A stretch of DNA of 64,000 nt from Variovorax atrisoli 110B (GTDB taxonomy: Bacteria; Pseudomonadota; Gammaproteobacteria; Burkholderiales; Burkholderiaceae_C): the NCBI RefSeq assembly GCF_000382045.1, contig NZ_KB907455.1, positions 1-64,000 of the forward strand, in the 5' to 3' direction. The notes under the pieces are model-generated. The model was not told where the DNA came from. It saw nothing but the letters and a program-made list of their open reading frames with translations, and ran no database searches. Positions 8,629 to 17,491 of this stretch are shown in pieces (position 1 is the first letter of the stretch; each line of letters begins with the position of its first letter). Made by a program: the position numbers and the translations under genes.

Positions 8629-9456
8629 ATGGCCGACGCAAGCTCGACCACGGCCGCGCCGTGGACCCCGCCGGCCGGCACGGCCACCGCTGCGCCGAAG
8701 CCGCCGCTGCGCGACCGCATGCTGCCCTTCATCGGTCCGGTGGTGCTGTTCATCGTGTGGGACCTGGTGGTGCGGCTCGGCTTCATCAAGCCGATCCTGC
8801 TGCCCACGCCCGCCGACACCGTCTCCGCGCTCGTCACCGGCCTGGCCGGCGGCCCGCTGCTCACCGACTTCGCCATGACCGTGTGGCGCACCGTGCAGGC
8901 CTTCGTCATCGCGGCGGTCGTCGGCGTGCCGCTGGGCGTGCTGCTGGGCAGCAACGAGAAGGCCTATCGCAGCGTGGAGTTCCTGATCGACTTCTTCCGC
9001 TCCACGCCGTCGTCGGCGCTCATTCCGCTGTTCCTGCTGATCTTCGGTGTGAGCGACGTCAACAAGGTGGCCATCGCGGCCTTCGGCGCGCTGCTCATCG
9101 TGGTGTTCAACAGCGCCTACGGCGTCATCAACGCACGCAAGCAGCGGGTGATGGCGGCGCGCGTCATGGGCGCCTCGCGCTGGCAGATCTTCAAGGACGT
9201 GCTGGTGTGGGAAAGCCTGCAGCCCAGCTTCGTGGGCCTGCGCTCTGCGGTGTCGATGGCGCTGGTGATCGTCATCGTGGCCGAGATGTTCATCGGCTCC
9301 GACACCGGGCTGGGCCACCGGATCATCGACGCGCAGCAGGTGCTCAACGTGAAGAGCATGTACGCGGCGATCCTTTCGGCGGGTGCGCTGGGCTACGCGC
9401 TCAACATCCTCTTTCTGGTCGCAGAACGCCGCATCGTGCACTGGAGCGGAAGGTAA
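8629..9456 (+). CDS. ABC transporter permease (SsuC/TauC type)
   Basis: This 275-residue inner-membrane permease has about six hydrophobic segments and the BPD_transp_1 coupling loop (AARVMGASRWQIFKDVLVWESL, about residues 176-197, with the EAA-like Gly). An N-terminal Pro/Ala-rich tail of about 25 residues precedes helix 1. It begins 6 bases after the binding-protein stop. A stop-adjacent repeat separates it from the ATPase gene. Confidence 0.9.
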   Translation: MADASSTTAAPWTPPAGTATAAPKPPLRDRMLPFIGPVVLFIVWDLVVRLGFIKPILLPTPADTVSALVTGLAGGPLLTDFAMTVWRTVQAFVIAAVVGVPLGVLLGSNEKAYRSVEFLIDFFRSTPSSALIPLFLLIFGVSDVNKVAIAAFGALLIVVFNSAYGVINARKQRVMAARVMGASRWQIFKDVLVWESLQPSFVGLRSAVSMALVIVIVAEMFIGSDTGLGHRIIDAQQVLNVKSMYAAILSAGALGYALNILFLVAERRIVHWSGR

Positions 9457-9463
9457 TGGACCA

Positions 9464-9545
9464 CCCCCAGGCCTGCTCGCTTCGCGTAGCCGCCAACCCC
9501 GTGCAAGGGGGCGCCGCCTGCGGCCCGGCAAAGCCGGTTCCGCGT
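9464..9545 (+). repeat. Stop-adjacent three-hairpin repeat, copy A2
   Basis: It starts 8 bases after the permease stop, in sense, and ends 35 bases before the ATPase start. The core stem GCGG/CCGC and CGGC-aaa-GCCG is intact; the outer stem is GCCG/CGGC rather than ACACC/GGTGT. Confidence 0.85.
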
Positions 9546-9579
9546 CGGCCGATGTACTGATCAGCACAGGAGCGTATCC

Positions 9580-10413
9580 ATGCGAGCTTCATCCGAAATC
9601 GTTCTCAACGGCCCGGTGTACGCCGACGTGCCGAAACCGGCCTTCAAACCCGGCCCCGCAGGCACGCACATCACCATCCGCGGGCTCACCAAGTACTTCG
9701 CGGGCTGGCCGCTGTACGAGAACTTCGACCTCGACATCCCCAAGCACGCGATCGTCTCGGTGTTCGGCCCCAACGGCTGCGGCAAGTCCACGCTCATCAA
9801 CATGATCGCGGGGCTCATTCCCATCGACTCGGGCGAGATCCTGTTCGACGGCAAGCAGCGCAAGGACACCAAGATCGGCTACGTGTTCCAGAACTACCGC
9901 GAGGCGATGTTCCCATGGATGCGCACCATCGACAACATCGCCTATCCGCTGAAGCTCGAAGGGCGCAGCAAGGCCGAGGTCGACCGGCGCATGGAGGAGC
10001 TGGTGGCTTCCTTCGACGTGAAGTTCGACCTCGCGCGCTACCCGTACGAACTCTCGGGCGGCCAGCAGCAGACCGCGTCGATCATGCGTGCGCTCGCGCC
10101 CAACCCCGAGGTGCTGTTTCTCGACGAGCCCTTCTCGGCGCTCGACTTCGAGATGACGCTCTTCATCCGCGAGAAGCTCCAGGAGGTCTTCATGCAGACC
10201 GGCACCACGATGCTGCTGGTGTCGCACGATCTCGAGGAGGCGGTGTACCTCGCCGACGAGGTGCTGCTGCTGACCAAGCGGCCCACGAGAGTGGCCGAGA
10301 TCCTGCGCTACGGCGACGCGCGCCCGCGCACCGTCGACACGCTCAGCACCGAGAGCTTCGTCGCGATGAAGAAGCTCAGCCTCGACATCTTCCAGCGCGA
10401 GGTCCGCAGGTAG
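9580..10413 (+). CDS. ABC transporter ATP-binding protein (SsuB/TauB type)
   Basis: This 277-residue ATPase has Walker A GPNGCGKST (about residues 64-72), a Q-loop in YVFQNYREAMFPW, signature LSGGQQQTASIMRAL and Walker B EVLFLDEPFSALD, followed by the switch His (LVSHDLEEAVYLADEV). It completes the Ssu/Tau-type importer with the two genes upstream. The repeat insertion between permease and ATPase does not break the order. About 30 residues precede the nucleotide-binding fold. Confidence 0.92.
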   Translation: MRASSEIVLNGPVYADVPKPAFKPGPAGTHITIRGLTKYFAGWPLYENFDLDIPKHAIVSVFGPNGCGKSTLINMIAGLIPIDSGEILFDGKQRKDTKIGYVFQNYREAMFPWMRTIDNIAYPLKLEGRSKAEVDRRMEELVASFDVKFDLARYPYELSGGQQQTASIMRALAPNPEVLFLDEPFSALDFEMTLFIREKLQEVFMQTGTTMLLVSHDLEEAVYLADEVLLLTKRPTRVAEILRYGDARPRTVDTLSTESFVAMKKLSLDIFQREVRR

Positions 10414-10420
10414 CATGAAA

Positions 10421-10513
10421 CCCACCTCCAGTCTTCGTGCACTTCGTGTCGCTCGCGCCTTCCCCCTCGCAGGGGCAGTACCCGCGGCCCGGCAAAGCCG
10501 GTTCCGCGGTATT
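10421..10513 (+). repeat. Stop-adjacent three-hairpin repeat, copy A3
   Basis: It starts 8 bases after the ATPase stop and ends 18 bases before the next ATG. The outer stem of hairpin 3 is GTACC with GGTAT, one of several copy-specific paired variants. Confidence 0.85.
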
Positions 10514-10530
10514 TCTGGAAAGGATGGGTC

Positions 10531-10911
10531 ATGACGCCCCAAATCAACATTCCAGAGGTGCTCGCCGAAGTGCAGGCCGTGTTCGCGCGCTACGAGGCGG
10601 CGCTCGTCGGCAACGACCGCGCGACGCTCGACGAGCTCTTCTGGGACAGCCCGCACACCCTGCGCTACGGCTTCTCGGAGAACCACTACGGCCACGCCGA
10701 CATCGCGGCCTTCCGCGCCTCGCTACCCGTGCAGAGCCCGCCGCGCGAGCTGCTGCGCACCGTCATCACCACCTACGGCCGCGACTTCGCGACCGCGAAC
10801 GTCGAATTCCGCCGCGAGGGCAGCTTCCAGACCGGCCGCCAGAGCCAGACCTGGATGCGCACGCACGAAGGCTGGCGCGTGGTCGCCGCCCACGTGAGCC
10901 TGCTCGGCTGA
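10531..10911 (+). CDS. AtzH/HpxZ-like protein (DUF3225, NTF2-like fold)
   Basis: This small 126-residue protein has the SnoaL/NTF2-like pattern and the family motifs FWDSPHTLRYGFSENHYGH and QSQTWMRTHEGWRVVAAHVS. Relatives include HpxZ of oxalurate breakdown and AtzH of cyanurate breakdown, which I recall being linked to decarboxylation of 1,3-dicarboxyurea to allophanate. It lies inside the allophanate/biuret operon, but AtzE and AtzG, its partners in cyanurate breakdown, are absent. It may handle an N-carboxylated intermediate arising from triuret; this is inference. Confidence 0.8.
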   Translation: MTPQINIPEVLAEVQAVFARYEAALVGNDRATLDELFWDSPHTLRYGFSENHYGHADIAAFRASLPVQSPPRELLRTVITTYGRDFATANVEFRREGSFQTGRQSQTWMRTHEGWRVVAAHVSLLG

Positions 10912-10934
10912 GCCCTCGCAAGGGCACGTTTTTT
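10912..10934 (+). terminator. Possible intrinsic terminator/attenuator inside the operon
   Basis: Directly after the TGA stop, GCCCT-CGCA-AGGGC forms a 5-bp stem, followed by ACG and six T residues (10929-10934). This could partly stop transcription between the first import/hydrolase unit and the BMP-importer unit. Only 27 bases separate it from the next ATG, with no promoter visible, so full termination would starve the downstream genes. Confidence 0.5.
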
Positions 10935-10961
10935 GCACCCCAACCTGTAACGGAGAACGCC

Positions 10962-12089
10962 ATGACCCGCCATCTCAATCGCCGCGATTCGCTCAAGACA
11001 CTTGCCGCGCTGGGCACCGCCGGCAGCCTCGGAAGCTGGAGTGCGCTCGCCGCCGCCCAGGCCAAGCCCAAGCCGCTCACCGTCGGCGTGATCTACGTCG
11101 GCGCCCGCGACGACTACGGCTACAACCAGGCGCACGCCATGGCCGCCGCCGAGATCAAGAAGCTGCCCGGCGTGAAGGTGGTCGAGGAAGAGAACGTGCC
11201 CGAGACCGCCGCGGTGCAGAAGACCATGACCGGCATGATCTCGCAGGACGGCGCGGGCCTGCTCTTTCCCACCTCGTTCGGCTACTTCGATCCGCACATC
11301 CTCGCGGTGGCGCCCAAGAACCCCGACGTGCGCTTCTCGCACTGCGGCGGCCTCTGGACCGAGGGCAAGCATCCGAAGAACGTCGGCAGCTTCTTCGGCT
11401 ACATCGACGAGTGCCAGTACCTCAACGGCGTGATCGCCGCGCACATGACGAAGAGCAACAAGATCGCCTTCGTCGCCGCCAAGCCCATTCCGCAGGTGCT
11501 GCGCAACATCAACGCCTTCACGCTCGGCGCGCGCTCGGTCAAGCCGAACATCACCTGCAGCGTGATCTTCACGGGCGACTGGTCGATGGCGGTGAAGGAG
11601 GCCGAGGCCACCAACAGCCTGGCCGACCAGGGCTGCGACGTGTTCACCATGCACGTGGACGGCCCCAAGGTGGTGGTCGAGACGGCCGCCAAACGCGGCA
11701 AGATGGTCTGCGGCTATCACGCGAGCCAGGCCAAGCTGGCGCCCAATGCGTACCTCACGGGCGCCGAGTGGAACTGGCTCACTGCCTACAAGACCGTCAT
11801 CGAGGCCGCGCAGACCGGCAAGCCGCACCCCAACTTCCTGCGCGGAGGCCTGAAGGAGGGCTACGTGAAGATGTCGGCCTACGGACCCATGGTGCCCGAC
11901 GCCGCGAAGAAGCAGGCCGACGAGATCAAGGCGAAGATGATCGCGGGCAGCTTCGACATCTTCAAGGACGGCATCAAGGACAACAAGGGCGCGGTCGTCG
12001 TGCCCGCGGGCAAGGTCCTGAAGCAGACCGACCTGGAGCTCGAGAAGATGAACTACCTGGTCGAAGGCGTGCTGGGAAGCATCGGATGA
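10962..12089 (+). CDS. BMP-family ABC transporter substrate-binding protein
   Basis: This 375-residue protein has a leader with RRDSLKTLAALGTAGSLGSWSALAAAQA and a mature start (LTVGVIYVGARDDYGYNQAHA) typical of the basic-membrane-protein (PnrA/BmpA) group that binds nucleosides and purine-like ligands. Conserved blocks GLLFPTSFGYFDPHI and GCDVFTMHVDGPKVV also fit. It has a good ribosome site (CGGAGAACGCC). Two permeases and a double-domain ATPase encoded downstream complete the importer. The ligand is likely a small urea-like compound given the hydrolases in the same operon. Confidence 0.88.
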   Translation: MTRHLNRRDSLKTLAALGTAGSLGSWSALAAAQAKPKPLTVGVIYVGARDDYGYNQAHAMAAAEIKKLPGVKVVEEENVPETAAVQKTMTGMISQDGAGLLFPTSFGYFDPHILAVAPKNPDVRFSHCGGLWTEGKHPKNVGSFFGYIDECQYLNGVIAAHMTKSNKIAFVAAKPIPQVLRNINAFTLGARSVKPNITCSVIFTGDWSMAVKEAEATNSLADQGCDVFTMHVDGPKVVVETAAKRGKMVCGYHASQAKLAPNAYLTGAEWNWLTAYKTVIEAAQTGKPHPNFLRGGLKEGYVKMSAYGPMVPDAAKKQADEIKAKMIAGSFDIFKDGIKDNKGAVVVPAGKVLKQTDLELEKMNYLVEGVLGSIG

Positions 12090-12095
12090 CATCGC

Positions 12096-12181
12096 CCCGG
12101 CTTCGCGCACTGCGCGGCGCTTCGCCCATCCCCTTTGCAAGAGGGCGCTGTCAGCGGCCCGGCGAAGCCGGTTCCGCGACG
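12096..12181 (+). repeat. Stop-adjacent three-hairpin repeat, copy A4
   Basis: It starts 7 bases after the BMP-protein stop and ends 27 bases before the permease ATG. The outer stem of hairpin 3 is GCTGTC paired with GACGGC, fully different from other copies yet still complementary (one G-U). Confidence 0.85.
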
Positions 12182-12207
12182 GCCCTGGCCTGAAAGCAAA
12201 CCTCATC

Positions 12208-13269
12208 ATGCGCAGTGTCCTCAAGGAGTTCTCCCTGCCGGTGTTCGCCATCGCGGCGGCGCTGCTGCTGTTCGGGCTGGTGGTGGCCTTCGCCGGCATC
12301 GACGCGGCGGAGGTGTGGGCCACGCTGTTCAAGGGCGCGTTCGGCGACTGGTTCTCGTGGCAGAACACCCTGCAGCGCGCGGCACCGCTGATGCTGACCG
12401 CGCTGTGCGTGGCGCTGCCTGCGCGCGCGGGCCTCATCGTGATCGGCGGCGAGGGCGCGCTGGTGCTGGGCGGGCTGGCCTGCGCGGCGCTGGCGCATGC
12501 GCTGCCGCTGCCCGGCAACGCCGTCGGCACGGCGATCGTCTGCATCGCGGGCGCCGTCATCGGCGCGCTGTGGATCGTGCTCGCGGGCTGGCTGCGCCAG
12601 TACCGCGGCATCAACGAGACCATCAGCAGCCTGCTCTTGGCCTACATCGCCATCGGCGTCTTCAAGCACCTGGTCGAAGGGCCGCTGCGCGATCCGGCCA
12701 GCCTCAACAAGCCGTCGACCTACGCGCTGAACGACGGGCTGCTGATCGGCGGAATCGGCGGCTCCGACGTGCATTGGGGCCTGGTGGTCGGCGTGGTGGC
12801 CTGCCTGGGCCTCGGCTGGTGGCTGCGCGCCACGGCCTCGGGCTTCTCGGTGCGGGTGGTGGGCGGCAATCCGCGCACCGCGCAGCTCGTGGGACTGCCG
12901 GCCACGCGGCTGATTCTTTCGGCCTGCGGGCTCGGCGGCGCATGCGCGGGGCTCGCGGGCGCCGTCGAGGTGGCGGCAGTGCACACCAATGCGAACGCCT
13001 CGTTGATCGCGGGCTATGGCTACGCGGGCATCCTCGTTTCTTTTATCGCGCGGCACAACCCTGTGGCCATCGTGCCGGTGGCCATCCTGTTCGGCGGCTT
13101 CGGCGCGGCGGGCAGCCTGCTGCAGCGGCGGCTCGGCCTGCCCGATGCGTCGGTGCTGGTGCTGCAGGGCATCGCCTTCGTGCTGATCCTCGCGAGCGAG
13201 GGCCTGCGCACGGTCAACTGGAAGAAGTTCGGCGACCGCATGCTGCCCGAGGCAAGGAGCTACACATGA
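12208..13269 (+). CDS. BMP-type ABC transporter permease 1
   Basis: This 353-residue permease of the BPD_transp_2 (RbsC/NupP-like) fold has about ten hydrophobic segments. The motif GINETISSLLLAYIAIGVFKHL (near residue 133) and the GGNPRTAQLVGLPATRLILS loop near 216 are typical of BMP-importer permeases. Its stop overlaps the start of the second permease (ATGA), so the two are translationally coupled. Together they make the membrane channel. Confidence 0.92.
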   Translation: MRSVLKEFSLPVFAIAAALLLFGLVVAFAGIDAAEVWATLFKGAFGDWFSWQNTLQRAAPLMLTALCVALPARAGLIVIGGEGALVLGGLACAALAHALPLPGNAVGTAIVCIAGAVIGALWIVLAGWLRQYRGINETISSLLLAYIAIGVFKHLVEGPLRDPASLNKPSTYALNDGLLIGGIGGSDVHWGLVVGVVACLGLGWWLRATASGFSVRVVGGNPRTAQLVGLPATRLILSACGLGGACAGLAGAVEVAAVHTNANASLIAGYGYAGILVSFIARHNPVAIVPVAILFGGFGAAGSLLQRRLGLPDASVLVLQGIAFVLILASEGLRTVNWKKFGDRMLPEARSYT

Positions 13270-14189
13270 CCGCCGACCAGTGGATCGCGCTGATCGCAGG
13301 CATCGTCGGCGGTGCGCTGCGCGTGGGCGCGCCCTTCCTCTTCGTGAGCCTGGGCGAGTGCCTGACCGAGAAGTCGGGCCGCATCAACCTCGGCCTCGAA
13401 GGCGTGCTGGTGCTGTCGGCCATGGCGGCCTTCGGCGGCGCGTACCTCACCGACTCCGCGTGGCTCGGCGTGCTGATCGGCGCGGTGGCCGGCGCCGCGC
13501 TCGCGCTGCTGCACGGGCTGCTGTGTTCGCTCGACCGTGTGAACGACGTGGCGACCGGCATCGCGCTGATGCTGCTCGGCACGGGGCTCGCGTTCTACCT
13601 CGGCAAGCCGCTGATCCAGCCGCAGGCGCCGCAGATCCCGGCGATCCCGCTGGGCTTCTGGAGCGACAACCCCGTCGTGCGCTCGGCCCTGCAGCTCAAT
13701 GCGCTGGTGCCGGTGGGCGTGGCGCTCGCGGTGCTGCTGTGGTGGGGCTTCGCCCGTACGCGCGCCGGTCTGCTGGTTCGCATGGCGGGCGACTCGGCGC
13801 AGGCGACTCGTGCGCTCGGCTACTCGGTCTCGGGCCTGCGCATCGCGGCCACCACGGCGGGCGGCTTCATCGCGGGGCTGGGCGGTGCATCGCTCACGCT
13901 CTTCTATCCGGGCAGCTGGAACGAAGGCATCTCCAGCGGCCAGGGTTTGATCGCGGTGGCGCTGGTGATCTTCGCGCGCTGGAGCCCGCTGCGCTGCGTG
14001 GGCGCCGCGCTGCTCTTTGGCGGCGCCGGAGCCATCGGGCCGGCGCTGCAGTCCATCGGCATCGGCTGGGGCTACCACCTCTTCAACACCGTGCCCTATG
14101 TGCTCACGCTGGTGATCCTCGTGCTCACCTGCAGGCCGGGCAGCGCCGCCGCCGGCAGCCCCGGCGAACTTTCATCGACAAGGAGCTGA
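13266..14189 (+). CDS. BMP-type ABC transporter permease 2
   Basis: This 307-residue second permease starts within the stop of permease 1. It has the NupQ-like entry GECLTEKSGRINLGLEGVLV (about residues 32-51) and a domain linker (RVNDVATGIALMLLGTGLAF). It ends with a short polar tail. A strong ribosome site (AAGGAG) for the next gene overlaps its 3' end, so expression of the formamidase is tied to it. Confidence 0.92.
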   Translation: MTADQWIALIAGIVGGALRVGAPFLFVSLGECLTEKSGRINLGLEGVLVLSAMAAFGGAYLTDSAWLGVLIGAVAGAALALLHGLLCSLDRVNDVATGIALMLLGTGLAFYLGKPLIQPQAPQIPAIPLGFWSDNPVVRSALQLNALVPVGVALAVLLWWGFARTRAGLLVRMAGDSAQATRALGYSVSGLRIAATTAGGFIAGLGGASLTLFYPGSWNEGISSGQGLIAVALVIFARWSPLRCVGAALLFGGAGAIGPALQSIGIGWGYHLFNTVPYVLTLVILVLTCRPGSAAAGSPGELSSTRS

Positions 14190-14194
14190 ACCTC

Positions 14195-15187
14195 ATGAGC
14201 GGTCTCGGAGGCCTCAACAAATCGCCGCACGGCGTCGTCGTCGGGCTCGTGCAGCTGCAGTTGCCGAACGTGAAGACACCGGCCGATCTCCGCGCACAAG
14301 CGCAGCGCATCTGCGAGATGGTGGGCAAGGCGCGCCGCAACCAGTCGACCATGGACCTGGTGGTGTTCCCGGAGTACGCGCTGCACGGGCTCTCGATGGA
14401 CACCAACCCGGAGATCATGTGCACGCTCGACGGCCCGGAAGTGTCGGCCTTCAGGAGTGCCTGCATCGAACACCGCATCTGGGGCTGCTTCTCCATCATG
14501 GAGGCCAACCCCGGCGGCAACCCGTACAACAGCGGCCTGATCATCGACGACCATGGCGAGATCAGGCTCTACTACCGCAAGCTGCACCCGTGGGTGCCGG
14601 TCGAGCCATGGGAGCCCGGCAACCTCGGCATTCCGGTATGCGATGGACCCAACGGCAGCAAGCTCTCGCTCATCATCTGCCATGACGGCATGTTCCCCGA
14701 GATGGCGCGCGAGGCCGCGTACAAGGGTGCGGACATCATCCTGCGCACCGCCGGCTACACCGCGCCCATCCGCCACGCCTGGAAGATCACCAACCAGGCC
14801 AACGCCTTCTGCAATCTCGCCTACACCGCGAGCGTGTGCCTGTGCGGCAGCGACGGCAGCTTCGACTCGATGGGCGAGGGCATGTTCTGCAACTTCGACG
14901 GCACGGTGCTGGTCGAGGGCGGCGGCCGCGTCGACGAGATCATCACCGCCGAACTGCGCCCCGACCTCGTGCGCGAGGCCCGCACGGGCTGGGGTGTGGA
15001 GAACAACATCTACCAGCTCTACCACCGCGGATACGTCGCGGTGAAGGGCGGCGCGCAGGATTGCCCCTACACCTACATGCACGACATGGCCGCCGGCACC
15101 TACAGGCTGCCGTGGAGCGCCGAGGTGAAGGTGACCGACGGTACGAGTTGCGGCTTCGCGCCGCCGCAGCGCAACTACGCAGGATGA
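14195..15187 (+). CDS. amiF: Formamidase (AmiF-type, nitrilase superfamily)
   Basis: This 330-residue enzyme would hydrolyse formamide to formate and ammonia. The nitrilase triad is Glu60 (VVFPEYALHG), Lys129 (YYRKLHPWVPVEPW) and Cys162 (IICHDGMFPEMARE). The N-terminal extension (MSGLGGLNKSPHGVVVG), the EPWEPGNLGIPVC block and the C-terminal SWG-like VENNIYQLYHRGYVAVKGG match AmiF formamidases rather than AmiE amidases. It has a good ribosome site (AAGGAGCTGAACCTC). It sits between the importer permeases and biuret hydrolase, so the imported ligand may include formamide-like amides. Confidence 0.85.
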   Translation: MSGLGGLNKSPHGVVVGLVQLQLPNVKTPADLRAQAQRICEMVGKARRNQSTMDLVVFPEYALHGLSMDTNPEIMCTLDGPEVSAFRSACIEHRIWGCFSIMEANPGGNPYNSGLIIDDHGEIRLYYRKLHPWVPVEPWEPGNLGIPVCDGPNGSKLSLIICHDGMFPEMAREAAYKGADIILRTAGYTAPIRHAWKITNQANAFCNLAYTASVCLCGSDGSFDSMGEGMFCNFDGTVLVEGGGRVDEIITAELRPDLVREARTGWGVENNIYQLYHRGYVAVKGGAQDCPYTYMHDMAAGTYRLPWSAEVKVTDGTSCGFAPPQRNYAG

Positions 15188-15191
15188 ACCC

Positions 15192-15905
15192 ATGACCACT
15201 TCCATCGCCAATACCACCGAACGCCACGTCGCCGCCGAGCCCTACGCCTGGCCCTACAACGGCGCGCTGCGCCCCGACAACACCGCGCTCGTCGTCATCG
15301 ACATGCAGACCGACTTCTGCGGCAAGGGCGGGTATGTCGACGTGATGGGCTACGACCTGTCGCTGGTGCAGGCGCCGATCCAGCCGATCGCGCGCACGCT
15401 GGCGGCGCTGCGGCCGCTGGGCTATCACATCATCCATACGCGCGAGGGCCACCGGCCCGACCTCGGCGACCTGCCGGCCAACAAGCGATGGCGCTCGCGG
15501 CAGATCGGCGCGAACGGCGTGGGCATCGGCGACGACGGGCCCTGCGGGCGCATCCTGGTGCGCGGCGAGCCGGGCTGGGAGATCATTCCGGAGCTGGCAC
15601 CGCTGCCGGGCGAGGTGATCATCGACAAGCCCGGCAAGGGCTCGTTCTACGCGACCGACCTCGAGCTGATCCTGCGCACGCGCGGCATCGAGAACATCAT
15701 CCTCGCGGGCATCACCACCGACGTGTGCGTGCACACCACCATGCGCGATGCCAACGACCGCGGCTTCGAGTGCCTGCTGCTGTCCGACTGCACGGCCGCC
15801 ACGGACTACGGCAACCACCTCGCCGCGCTGAAGATGATCACGATGCAGGGCGGCGTGTTCGGCGCGCACGCCACATCGCAGGCGCTGCTGGCCGCGCTCG
15901 GCTGA
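15192..15905 (+). CDS. biuH: Biuret hydrolase (cysteine hydrolase, isochorismatase-like fold)
   Basis: This 237-residue enzyme would convert biuret to allophanate and ammonia; allophanate is then used by AtzF encoded 8 kb upstream. The catalytic triad is Asp37 (VVIDMQTDFCGKGGYVD), Lys146 (IIDKPGKGSFYATDLE) and Cys179 (GITTDVCVHTTMRDANDR). The N-terminal segment PYAWPYNGALRPDNTAL and GYHIIHTREGHRPDL follow, almost residue for residue, the rhizobial biuret hydrolase as I remember it, with a three-residue insertion near 107-110. It starts 4 bases after the formamidase stop. Confidence 0.88.
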   Translation: MTTSIANTTERHVAAEPYAWPYNGALRPDNTALVVIDMQTDFCGKGGYVDVMGYDLSLVQAPIQPIARTLAALRPLGYHIIHTREGHRPDLGDLPANKRWRSRQIGANGVGIGDDGPCGRILVRGEPGWEIIPELAPLPGEVIIDKPGKGSFYATDLELILRTRGIENIILAGITTDVCVHTTMRDANDRGFECLLLSDCTAATDYGNHLAALKMITMQGGVFGAHATSQALLAALG

Positions 15906-15910
15906 CCGCG

Positions 15911-17491
15911 ATGGGCGCCGCGTCTTCCTCCCCCCGCGCCATCGGCGGCCTGCCGGCGGGCAGCGGTGCGCTCGCGCTCGACACCTACGAGCTCACCAAG
16001 CGCTTCGGCGACTTCACGGCGATGGACCGCGTGACGATGCACGTCGATCCCGGCACGGTGCATGCGCTGCTCGGCGAGAACGGGGCGGGCAAGAGCACGC
16101 TGGTGAAGTGCGTGGCCGGCTTCCAGCGCGCGGAGGAGGGCAGCATCCTGATCGACGGGCGCGAACAGGACATCGCCAACCCGATCGTGGCGCGCGCGCT
16201 GGGCATCGGCATGGTCTACCAGCACTTCACGCTGGCACCTGGGATGACGGTGGCCGAGAACCTGCTGCTTGCCGGCGGCAAGACGCCCGCGGTCATCGAC
16301 TGGAAGAGCAAGCGCGCGGAGCTGGAGGCCTTCCTGGCGACCACGCCGTTCAGCCTCGATCTCGACGTGCGGCCTTCGGAGCTCGCGGCCGGCGAGAAGC
16401 AGAAGCTGGAGCTGCTCAAGCAGCTGTACCTGAAGCCGCGTCTCCTGATCCTCGACGAGCCGACCTCGGTGCTCACGCCGCAGGAGGCCGACGAGGTGCT
16501 CGGCCACGTGCGCGAGTTCGCGCGCAGCGGGCTGTGCACGGTGCTGATCATCACGCACAAGTTCCGCGAGGTGATGTCGTACGCCGACAGCGTGACGGTG
16601 CTCAGGCGCGGAAAGGCGGTTCACCATTGCCGCGTGGCCGACACCAGTCCGGCGCAGCTGGCGCAGGCCATGATGGGCGGCGAGCAGGCTGCAGCTTCGC
16701 CGGCGGAGGCTGCGGTCGCGAGAAGGGCCGTGTCGACGGGTGCGCCGGTGGCTCTGCAGGTCGAAGGACTGCAGGCGCAGGGCGATCGCGGAACGCTGGC
16801 GCTGCACGGGCTGAGCCTGTCGGTCCGTGCCGGGGAGATCCTCGGCGTGGCGGGCGTCTCCGGCAACGGGCAGCGCGAGCTGGTCGAAGCGCTCGTCGGG
16901 CAGCGCCCTCGCCTGGCCGGCAAGGTCAGCGTGATGGGGCAGCCCTACGCCGCGCGCCGCGCCGAGAACCGGGAACTCAAGGTGCGCAGCCTGCCGGAGG
17001 AGCCGCTGCGCAACGCATGCGTCGGCGATCTGAGCGTCGCGGAGAACATGGCGCTGCGCGACTTCGACCGGCCGCCGCTGTCGCGCGCGGGCGTGCTGAA
17101 CTTTCCCTACTGGCGCAGCAGGGCGCGCGAGTGGATCGCCGAGTACGGCGTGAAGACGCGGGGCGAGGGCGCGCCGATCCGCAGCCTTTCTGGCGGCAAC
17201 GTGCAGCGCGCGGTGCTGGCGCGCGAGCTGACGGGCGACATCAATGTGCTGATCGCGGCGAACCCGGTGTTCGGGCTGGACTTCGCGGCGGTCGCGGAGA
17301 TCCATTCGCGCATCGTGCAGGTGCGGGAGAAGGGCGGGGCTGTCCTTCTCATCAGCGAGGACCTCGACGAGCTGCTCGAACTGGCGGATCGCATCGTCGT
17401 GATGAGCGAGGGGCGGATCGTGTTCGAGACATCGGCTTCTGGCGCCGAGCGTCATGTGATCGGGGCGCACATGGGCGGTGGGCATCACTAG
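15911..17491 (+). CDS. BMP-type ABC transporter ATP-binding protein (two ATPase domains)
   Basis: This 526-residue protein is a tandem fusion of two ABC domains, as in RbsA/NupA. Domain 1 has Walker A GENGAGKST, an atypical signature LAAGEKQKLELLK and Walker B LLILDEPTSVLTP. Domain 2 has a degenerate Walker A (GVSGNGQRELVEAL), signature LSGGNVQRAVLAREL and a Walker-B region VLIAANPVFGLD lacking the catalytic acid; this asymmetry is normal for the group. It lies after biuH, so the importer genes surround the two hydrolase genes. Confidence 0.9.
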   Translation: MGAASSSPRAIGGLPAGSGALALDTYELTKRFGDFTAMDRVTMHVDPGTVHALLGENGAGKSTLVKCVAGFQRAEEGSILIDGREQDIANPIVARALGIGMVYQHFTLAPGMTVAENLLLAGGKTPAVIDWKSKRAELEAFLATTPFSLDLDVRPSELAAGEKQKLELLKQLYLKPRLLILDEPTSVLTPQEADEVLGHVREFARSGLCTVLIITHKFREVMSYADSVTVLRRGKAVHHCRVADTSPAQLAQAMMGGEQAAASPAEAAVARRAVSTGAPVALQVEGLQAQGDRGTLALHGLSLSVRAGEILGVAGVSGNGQRELVEALVGQRPRLAGKVSVMGQPYAARRAENRELKVRSLPEEPLRNACVGDLSVAENMALRDFDRPPLSRAGVLNFPYWRSRAREWIAEYGVKTRGEGAPIRSLSGGNVQRAVLARELTGDINVLIAANPVFGLDFAAVAEIHSRIVQVREKGGAVLLISEDLDELLELADRIVVMSEGRIVFETSASGAERHVIGAHMGGGHH

